From contig JABDCQ010000008.1 in the NCBI GenBank assembly GCA_013288075.1, positions 1 through 47,422 on the forward strand: a stretch of 47,422 bases of DNA, given 5' to 3'. The stretch is from Chlamydiota bacterium (GTDB lineage: Bacteria; Chlamydiota; Chlamydiia; Chlamydiales; Rhabdochlamydiaceae). Of this stretch, positions 41,678 to 47,422 are shown piece by piece. Position 1 is the stretch's first letter, and each line of letters starts with the position of its first letter. The notes beneath the pieces were generated by a model. It ran no database searches, was not told where the DNA came from, and saw only the letters and a program-made list of their open reading frames with translations. The position numbers were made by a program, and so were the translations under genes.

Positions 41678-42841
41678 TCATCCTATTTTCTTCTTTTTAG
41701 GTTTTAAAGGAGTAACCGTTTTTATAGAAGGTTGCTTCTGCGGTACTTTTGAATCTTGAGCAGGTTTTGCTGCCTTCTTCTTCGGCAGTAATCCTTTAAA
41801 TACTCCTAAAATTTTAGTTCCCTTTGACTCCCCTTCTTCCTCTTCCTCGTCTTCCTCTACTTTAGAAAAAGATTTTAATACTTTGTCTTCTTTCAGAGGA
41901 GCTTCTTTAATATCTGTAAGACGACTAGAGATATGTCTTAAAGACTCAAGTCTTTCAGAGAGAGCTTGTAGTTTTGTGTCCACTTTAACCCTAGAACTTC
42001 CCCTTAGATTAGCAAGAAGTTGGGCTTCTGTATCGAATTTAGCAGAGAATGTTACAGCTGTTGCATTAGCAATATCTGGTAAATAAAGGAATGTTCTCAC
42101 AAGAGGAGGAACAATTGTGTAAATATCTGCTGTCATTTGAGGCTCAACCTCTACCTTAACAACCTGTTTTGGAGGGCGCCCTCTTTTAGGACGAGGATTT
42201 AAGGCCTCATTTGAATAGTATGTTTTTGCCTTGCTAAAAAGCGTTTCTCTTGCTGCCTGAACATCTTTAGAAACTTTTGCATCGAATAAATGGCGTTTAA
42301 GTTTTTCGACAAGGTGTTTAGTGAAATCAAGATCTTCTTCGAATACAAATTGAACGTTTTGACTTCTTAACCACTCAATCACACGAATTCTTGAACGCTC
42401 CACATAATACTGCTGCCATTTTTCAAGTTCTGTAAGGTGATCATAAATAAATTCAATAAAATGCTCTCTAGCCTCTTTAGATTGAATGATATCTAATAAC
42501 TTTTCTTTAGTGTCGATGTCGTAAACTTTTTCATTTACAAACCCTTCCATAAACTTTTTTGTTTCATAAAAAGTCATCTTAGGCAAAAGGCAATATCTTC
42601 CCGGATTCTCTTTTAATTCATTTTCTAAATCTTCGAGTTCTTTTATCCCTTTATCTAAATCAAAATAAAGGAGAAATCCTTCTACTTTATCTAAATAAAA
42701 ATCTCTTTCATCATCAGATTTCGCAAAGGCATCCAGTAAACGGTGGTAACGCAAGATTAAAGGATTTTGAGCATGAGGAAGTTTTGACATAGTTAACCAA
42801 AATAAGTTTATATCCGAGTTTAACACATCCGCCCCCCACAT
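41678..42841 (-). CDS. UPF0158-like protein with AT-hook and long charged tail
   Basis: A 387-residue protein. Residues about 95-185 resemble the UPF0158 family (KKFMEGFVNEKVYDI ... HFIEFIYDHLTELEKWQQYY ... RVIEWLRSQNVQF), a small conserved family of unknown function that includes a Chlamydia protein of about 160 residues. After it comes an AT-hook-like motif (PRPKRGRPPKQVV, near 226-238), which binds the minor groove of AT-rich DNA, and a Lys/Glu/Pro tail with an acidic run (EEDEEEEEGES). Start uncertain: 42841 has AGGAGA 12 bases upstream; ATG 42790 (MSKLPHAQ) has none. It lies in an operon with the fused E1 gene four bases downstream. Confidence 0.7.
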   Translation of the reverse strand: MWGADVLNSDINLFWLTMSKLPHAQNPLILRYHRLLDAFAKSDDERDFYLDKVEGFLLYFDLDKGIKELEDLENELKENPGRYCLLPKMTFYETKKFMEGFVNEKVYDIDTKEKLLDIIQSKEAREHFIEFIYDHLTELEKWQQYYVERSRIRVIEWLRSQNVQFVFEEDLDFTKHLVEKLKRHLFDAKVSKDVQAARETLFSKAKTYYSNEALNPRPKRGRPPKQVVKVEVEPQMTADIYTIVPPLVRTFLYLPDIANATAVTFSAKFDTEAQLLANLRGSSRVKVDTKLQALSERLESLRHISSRLTDIKEAPLKEDKVLKSFSKVEEDEEEEEGESKGTKILGVFKGLLPKKKAAKPAQDSKVPQKQPSIKTVTPLKPKKKKIG

Positions 42842-42905
42842 TCAAGGACAAATATCTCCTTCTAAGTCAATCGAATTTTTTAATACTACTTTTTCTTCCT
42901 CTTCT

Positions 42906-42985
42906 GGTGCCCGTGTGCGTGCCCGTGCCCATGCCCGGATTAATTAAGAAATTCGGGCACGCACACGGGCACGCACACGGGCACG
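42906..42985. repeat. Family B GC-rich inverted repeat, copy 3 (imperfect arms)
   Basis: Left arm 42906-42937 and right arm 42954-42985, from GTGCCC/GGGCAC and GCACAC units. The right arm has lost the exact complement of the left (the ACGCACACGGGC unit is repeated). The loop contains GATTAATTAAG. It lies just after the MFS gene end and upstream of the UPF0158 gene. Confidence 0.92.
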
Positions 42986-42986
42986 T

Positions 42987-44225
42987 TTATTCTTGGAGGG
43001 GGACAGGATTGGGGGATTTGAAGAATTTGAGGAAGAGGATGAGGGATAGGACCGTGCAGATGGCAGGGATTGTGATGGGCAAGTGAAGGTGGAGAGCTAC
43101 AAGCGAGCCGGAAAATAGGGGAGCTAGGCCTACTCCTGCAGACTTAATGGATTGGCTAATGCCAAGCATTTCTCCCTGGTTTTCTTTACTTGCTAAGGAA
43201 GAAACGAGAACAGAAGAAGCTGGGCCTACAATAGATTCTGAAAACGATATTAAGGGAAGAACCCACATAATATGATAAAAATTTTTACAATAAAGCATTA
43301 AAGGGAAACTCAAGGCGAGAAGCACAAAAGCTCCTCGGAGAAGAATCTGAGGAGAAAATCTTTTAGCAAAAGGCCTAATAAGAACGCCTTGACTAAGGGC
43401 AATCCACAGCCCTGCATACGCATAAAAATTAGCAATGCTCTCTACATCAAAACTTAAGCGCTTAAGAAGAAAAAGAGAGGAGTATTCAGTAAAAAAGCCC
43501 CACCCTATGCTATAGATAAATAAAGAATAAAAAAGCCCTTTAAGAAAGGGGTTTTTAAACCCTTTTTTTATATTGGTAATCCCTTCCCACATATTGAATT
43601 TAAGCATTTCTTTAGAAGCAAAGGTTTCTTTAAGCTTCCATAGAGCTAAAAGAGCTGTGATTAAGCAAACTAATGCAGCAAATAAAAAAGGAGTGGAAAA
43701 ACCAAAAACGGAAAACCTTCCCCCTAAAAAAGGGCCTAAAATAAATCCTGTTCCCCAGGCCATGTTGATTAAACCAAATCCCCTGACCCTATTTTCAGGA
43801 GGCACCATATCAACAATCATCGACTGAGCCACCGGATAATTCCCTGCAGAAATCCCGCAAAGAAGCCGTGAAACAAAAAGTAAGACAATGCTTTTATAAA
43901 CAATAGCAAGGCTTCCGAGCAAATAAGCAAAACAAGCAAGCCAAAGAGTTCCAATTAATACTTTTTTTCTTCCCCTGCAATCTGAGAGGCGCCCTAAAAA
44001 AGGGCTGCCAAAAAATTGCCCTAAACAATAAATAGAGGCAAGAGAGCCAAAAATTAACCCTCTAGTTGAAAAAGAGAGATCGGAAGCAAATATTCCCCCA
44101 TTTTCCATAAGCAAAGGAGACAAAAGAGGGAAGACAAGACCAAATCCTAAACTATCAATAAAGACAGTAAAAAGAAGCGATAGCACAGGAAGAGAGAAAA
44201 AAGATGTTTGTTTTTTGCCTGACAT
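42987..44225 (-). CDS. MFS transporter, TetA-like drug/proton antiporter type
   Basis: A 12-helix inner-membrane transporter of about 412 residues. LFTVFIDSLGFGLVFPLLSP in helix one and the loop 2-3 motif SPFLGRLSDCRGRKKVLIG are typical of the drug:H+ antiporter-1 branch (TetA, multidrug). Motif C-like RVRGFGLINMAWGTGFILGP is present. Substrate unknown: drug, sugar phosphate or other metabolite. I start at ATG 44225; a TTG at 44243 gives a longer form, and neither has a clear ribosome site. The last 150 coding bases are exceptionally C-rich and G-poor, and family B copy 3 starts right after the stop. Confidence 0.9.
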   Translation of the reverse strand: MSGKKQTSFFSLPVLSLLFTVFIDSLGFGLVFPLLSPLLMENGGIFASDLSFSTRGLIFGSLASIYCLGQFFGSPFLGRLSDCRGRKKVLIGTLWLACFAYLLGSLAIVYKSIVLLFVSRLLCGISAGNYPVAQSMIVDMVPPENRVRGFGLINMAWGTGFILGPFLGGRFSVFGFSTPFLFAALVCLITALLALWKLKETFASKEMLKFNMWEGITNIKKGFKNPFLKGLFYSLFIYSIGWGFFTEYSSLFLLKRLSFDVESIANFYAYAGLWIALSQGVLIRPFAKRFSPQILLRGAFVLLALSFPLMLYCKNFYHIMWVLPLISFSESIVGPASSVLVSSLASKENQGEMLGISQSIKSAGVGLAPLFSGSLVALHLHLPITIPAICTVLSLILFLKFFKSPNPVPLQE

Positions 44226-44342
44226 AGGAAAGTATTCTAACAATTAAGGAAGTCTTTGGCAAGGATATATAAATACTTTTAAATACTTTAATTTATCTAA
44301 TTCGTATACAATTCTCAAAAATACAACAACTTAATTTTAATA

Positions 44343-45356
44343 ATGACAATTTCAGAAATTCGCACCCCTACATATTGGGAGCCTCCCCAGCATAAGAGAC
44401 CAGCAAGTCCTATTTGCAGTTTTCTTGCAGGGCAATGCTTTAGAGATATTAGAGATAGCATTGTAGAGTTCCCCAATAAAACAAAAGATACAGAAAGAAG
44501 AGTAGATGCAGTATTTAAAGGCATTGGAGCTCCTTTTGCCTGCGCTCATGGAGGGGGCAATATTGCGCAAATTCCGGTATTGCTTGAAGTGACGCTTCAA
44601 TTAGTTACAGCCATTCGTTTTGCCATAGATTCAACACCTCTTGGGGTAGTTTCAAGGGTCGCCGGTTTTATCGGATTTGGTTATTGCATTATTGATACGG
44701 CAAGAACCTTTTTAAATATCGGACGGGTCATAGAATTAAGAAAACAATTAAACTTTTCCGATAAAGATAAGCTCGTAGAAAATCTTGAAAAATTACTAGA
44801 AAATTACTTTGACCTTAAGAGTGAAGAACAAGGAAAAGGCCTTGATGAAAATTACCATCAAGATAAGTACTACCACTTTGTAAATAGAGTAAGGCCTCAC
44901 ATCGCTGAAAAAATTTTCATTAAGGAAGTGGAGGAAAATGGAAAAACGGTCAAAAAAATTACCGACGAAATCCTTCTTAACCTTATCCAGGGAGTAAAGG
45001 AAGGCAATCCAGAAAAAATTAAAGAGGCTGAAAATCTTTTGAGGCTAATAGATGTGCAAACACAAAAATCCCTTCTTTATTATTGTATCTCTATCATTAT
45101 TTTAGTTCTTACCATCATAGCGCTTAGCTTTAGTTTTGCAGGTTGCCATCCTATAGCTATCATCATTCTTATGAACGCCGCTATTGCTCTTTCTGTTGCT
45201 AATACCCTTCTTTGGTATTGCACTGTAGAAATTGAAGATTGGGGCTTTGAAATACCTAAAAAAATCTCCAGCACTTGCACAAAAATTAAAACTTGGGCAG
45301 CAAATAATCTTTACTCCTGCAAGAAATTTTTCCTCCCTGCTGCAAGCAAAGCATAA
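44343..45356 (+). CDS. Inc-like protein with bilobed hydrophobic domain (candidate)
   Basis: A 337-residue protein I do not recognise. A long hydrophobic hairpin lies near residues 248-292 (LLYYCISIIILVLTIIALSF, then IAIIILMNAAIALSVANTLL). A weaker hydrophobic region lies near 75-115. A hairpin of two close helices with short loop is the mark of chlamydial inclusion-membrane (Inc) proteins, so that is the best guess. There is no signal peptide and the middle is Lys/Glu-rich and helical. It is an independent gene upstream of the TpsB-like gene, 72 bases away, in the same direction. Confidence 0.65.
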   Translation: MTISEIRTPTYWEPPQHKRPASPICSFLAGQCFRDIRDSIVEFPNKTKDTERRVDAVFKGIGAPFACAHGGGNIAQIPVLLEVTLQLVTAIRFAIDSTPLGVVSRVAGFIGFGYCIIDTARTFLNIGRVIELRKQLNFSDKDKLVENLEKLLENYFDLKSEEQGKGLDENYHQDKYYHFVNRVRPHIAEKIFIKEVEENGKTVKKITDEILLNLIQGVKEGNPEKIKEAENLLRLIDVQTQKSLLYYCISIIILVLTIIALSFSFAGCHPIAIIILMNAAIALSVANTLLWYCTVEIEDWGFEIPKKISSTCTKIKTWAANNLYSCKKFFLPAASKA

Positions 45357-45428
45357 AAGTTTACCTTGTATTTTTAAAACTTAAGTTTAAAATCTAAAAA
45401 ATCACTTAATTTAAAGACGCATGGATCT

Positions 45429-47168
45429 ATGGCAAAATATTTTTCTCACTCTATTTTCACAACTCTTGCTCTTTTAAGCGCAGGGATTTGTTTAGCAGAA
45501 GAACCAGCTAATTCCTCTTCAAGCGATCAAGAAAACATTGCTGCATTAGCGAATAATCAGCTCATTTTCAGAGGGTTCTTTTTCACAGGGGCAGCAGACG
45601 ATGTTCTTCCTGAAGGACGAGAAGGATTCACAGGAGTTCAAATAGAAGATTTGGATATTCCCGGAGGAGATGGGGGGCTTGAAAACATTGCTACCCCCTA
45701 TTTAGGTAAACCCATCAATAAAGAGCAGTTAATCGCCCTAAAACAAGCTATCGTTAACTATTATATCAAAAGTAAACGTCCCGGAATTGTTGTTGCCATT
45801 CCCCGTCAAAAAGCATCGAGCGGAATAGTTCAAATTCTTATTACAGAAAAAACACTCGGGAAAATCATTTATAAAGGAGCGGAATGGTGGTCTGAGGATT
45901 ATCTTAGTCAATTTATTCAGGTTGAACCAGGTGAAGTGATTATTGAAGAGGATGTTCTTAATGACTTAGCATGGCTAAACCAAAACCCTTTCCATCACTC
46001 AGATTTAAAATATGTGGCTGGCTCAAGGCCCGATGAAATAGATATTGAAATAACAACTAAAGACAGATTTCCCATTAGATTCTTTGCAACAGGAGATAAT
46101 ACGGGAAATCCTGCCACAGGAAATGACCGCTTCTCTGGAGGACTCACCTGGGGAGATGCCTTCAGAATTAATGATCTTCTTACCTACCAATATACTACCT
46201 CAAACTTCCCTGAAAGATACGAATCCCACACTGGAACATATATTTCCTATTTGCCTTGGAAACACACCTTAATGCTTTTTGGCAACCATACCTCAGTTAA
46301 GATCCCTACTATTCCCAATTTCAAGGTCAACGCAGGCAGCTACGATTTGAGATTGCGCTACACCATTCCCTTTAAGCCTCTTTATACACCATTTTTACAA
46401 AGTCTAGGATTTGGATTTGATGTTAAATACACCAATAGCAACATATTAAATTTAGCAACGCCTCAAACCACTGTACTACCTTTTCCTAACCCTATTGTTC
46501 AAAAGCTTAATATCTCTCAGTTAGTAGGAATCTATTCTCTTACCAATATTACAGGAAACCACAACTATTCTCTAGAGTTAGATGTCTATTGGGCGCCTTT
46601 TCATTTTCTTAAATATCAATCGGATGAAGATTTTGCAGCAAATAGATTGTTTTCTAAAAATAAATACGCCTATGCTTTCCTCACAATAGCCGATACTTAC
46701 ACATTGCCTAAAAACTTCCTCCTCGCCTCTATGCTGCGCATCCAAAAAGCTTCAACTGTGATTCCTAACACAGAATTATTCTCCATTGGAGGATACAATA
46801 CGGTTAGAGGATACAATGAAAGCGAATTTAATTCGGATAACGGGTTAATTGTTAACTTAGAATTACGCACCCCCAATATTTCCCCCTTTGGAAGATTCTC
46901 CAAAAAAATTGAGGATCAATTAGTATTCCTAGGATTTTTTGACTACGGAATAGGAACAACAATTCATAATGTTAAAGCTCTTGAAGGTCCTGCTACGCAA
47001 TACGCGATGAGTGTGGGTCCAGGAGTGCGCTATTTTATCAATCCAGTCCTCGCCTTTCGCTGCGACTACGGATTTAAACTGCACGACCTCATTGCCATAA
47101 ACTCAGCACAAAGAGCCTACTTTAGAGGCTTTGGAAAATGGCACCTCGGACTCATGCTCAGCTATTAA
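45429..47168 (+). CDS. Two-partner secretion outer-membrane protein (ShlB/FhaC/TpsB family)
   Basis: An outer-membrane transporter of 579 residues. A signal peptide (MAKYFSHSIFTTLALLSAGI, cleavage after CLA) is followed by a linker and two POTRA domains at about 75-210 (PYLGKPINKEQLIALKQAIV ... GIVQILITEKTLGKIIYKGA). The beta-barrel follows (FFATGDNTGNPATGNDRFSG, DLRLRYTIPFKPLYTPF) and the chain ends LGLMLSY with a terminal aromatic. This layout fits TpsB transporters that export large TpsA adhesins or hemolysins. The N-terminal barrel-plug helix is not clearly recognisable. The downstream gene, mostly outside the window, is on the other strand, so a TpsA partner is not seen in the same operon. 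Confidence 0.85.
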   Translation: MAKYFSHSIFTTLALLSAGICLAEEPANSSSSDQENIAALANNQLIFRGFFFTGAADDVLPEGREGFTGVQIEDLDIPGGDGGLENIATPYLGKPINKEQLIALKQAIVNYYIKSKRPGIVVAIPRQKASSGIVQILITEKTLGKIIYKGAEWWSEDYLSQFIQVEPGEVIIEEDVLNDLAWLNQNPFHHSDLKYVAGSRPDEIDIEITTKDRFPIRFFATGDNTGNPATGNDRFSGGLTWGDAFRINDLLTYQYTTSNFPERYESHTGTYISYLPWKHTLMLFGNHTSVKIPTIPNFKVNAGSYDLRLRYTIPFKPLYTPFLQSLGFGFDVKYTNSNILNLATPQTTVLPFPNPIVQKLNISQLVGIYSLTNITGNHNYSLELDVYWAPFHFLKYQSDEDFAANRLFSKNKYAYAFLTIADTYTLPKNFLLASMLRIQKASTVIPNTELFSIGGYNTVRGYNESEFNSDNGLIVNLELRTPNISPFGRFSKKIEDQLVFLGFFDYGIGTTIHNVKALEGPATQYAMSVGPGVRYFINPVLAFRCDYGFKLHDLIAINSAQRAYFRGFGKWHLGLMLSY

Positions 47169-47169
47169 T

Positions 47170-47344
47170 CAACAGAGAGAACCCTCTTTCTTCCCTCTGT
47201 GGTTTCTTGTCTCTGTGGTTTAATCTTCGCTAACACTAGAGATCCAAAAGACTTACATTTTTTTTAACCACAGAGGGAAGAAACCACAGAGAAAAGAAAG
47301 AGAATAAAAAAAAGTCCTCTCCCTTTCTTCTTCTCTGTGGTTAA
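47170..47344. repeat. Family A inverted repeat, copy 8, with a partial extra arm
   Basis: Left arm with CTTGTC block (47193-47221) and right arm with the complement of CTTCCC. The core is as in copy 6. To the right is an additional partial arm, CTTTCTTCTTCTCTGTGGTT (47323-47342), suggesting a rearranged or second truncated copy. Confidence 0.9.
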
Positions 47345-47350
47345 AGCAGG

Positions 47351-47422
47351 CTATTGACAGCCTGCTCTGATGCCTCCCATGCTTGCGCCTGGAATCTGCG
47401 TGTAATTACCTGGACCAAGAAT
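47351..47422 (-). CDS. C-terminal fragment of a gene cut by the window edge
   Basis: From the window end the minus strand reads 23 codons open then TAG (complement of CTA, 47351-47353), ending in PGASMGGIRAGCQ. The Gly-rich peptide could be a tail of an exported or repeat protein, but 23 residues are too few to name. It converges on the TpsB-like gene, separated by family A copy 8. Confidence 0.35.
   Translation of the reverse strand: MLGPGNYTQIPGASMGGIRAGCQ

Noticed and set aside
3988-47344. Family A repeats as a CRISPR array
   Set aside because: The copies are scattered singly over 43 kb, are palindromic with 100 bases or more each, and have no spacers or cas genes.

Overview
The window reads as a chromosome segment of a member of the phylum Chlamydiota, most likely one of the environmental (amoeba- or protist-associated) families rather than Chlamydia itself. 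The reasons are gene blocks that, from memory, follow Chlamydia order: dnaG / small conserved protein / mutS / uvrC (CT794-CT791 in C. trachomatis) and dnaX / ybaB / ptsI / ptsH (CT334-CT337). Chlamydia-type gene structures are also present: a fused aroDE, a fused E1 alpha-beta dehydrogenase, a UPF0158 protein, a SET-domain protein and FtsK. Genes absent from the reduced Chlamydia genomes as I remember them point to an environmental lineage: type II NADH dehydrogenase, SulP transporter, toxin-antitoxin pair, two-partner-secretion outer-membrane protein, SpeD-like protein and a U-box effector candidate. I do not assign a genus.

Layout. 1-8.6 kb: potassium channel, an unknown gene, then the replication/repair block dnaG, small protein, mutS-uvrC. 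8.6-16.4 kb: accessory region with a DUF4258-type toxin-antitoxin pair, a U-box/TPR effector candidate, a methyltransferase, a SulP transporter, a very basic small protein, and a metallophosphoesterase plus cysteine-cluster protein. 16.4-24 kb: exported SpeD-like protein, short-chain dehydrogenase, HD-domain membrane phosphodiesterase, dnaX-ybaB, and the hprK-ptsH-ptsI operon. 24-32 kb: unknown protein, NADH dehydrogenase, comEC-like gene with a SET gene, and a membrane AAA+ ATPase. 32-36.7 kb: tRNA-His, uppP-ftsK, and a pseudo-receiver/metallo-beta-lactamase fusion. 36.7-47.4 kb: aroDE with a YycJ-like hydrolase, fused E1 with a long UPF0158 protein, an MFS transporter, an Inc-like membrane protein, a TpsB-type barrel, and the tail of one more gene on the minus strand.

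The most striking non-genic feature is a set of large dispersed inverted repeats. Eight copies of one family (A, arms built from CTCTGTGGTTT units) and three of a second (B, arms of GTGCCC units) sit almost only at gene ends, and three long inverted repeats (C, D, E) appear once each. Family A has an asymmetric core found in both orientations, interchangeable arm blocks and flush TAACAAAGAG ends that in one copy supply the stop codons of both convergent genes. This looks like a small non-autonomous mobile element that has become, or doubles as, a transcript-end structure. Many genes ending at these palindromes switch in their last 100-200 bases to C-rich, G-poor coding sequence, giving a mirror-image skew around the palindromes.

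Functional themes are replication and repair (dnaG, dnaX, mutS, uvrC, ftsK), a regulatory PTS without visible sugar permeases, energy metabolism (ndh, E1), envelope biology (uppP, TpsB-like, SulP) and probable host-directed proteins (U-box protein, SET protein, membrane AAA+, Inc-like protein). All assignments come from reading motifs by eye; no database search was run.
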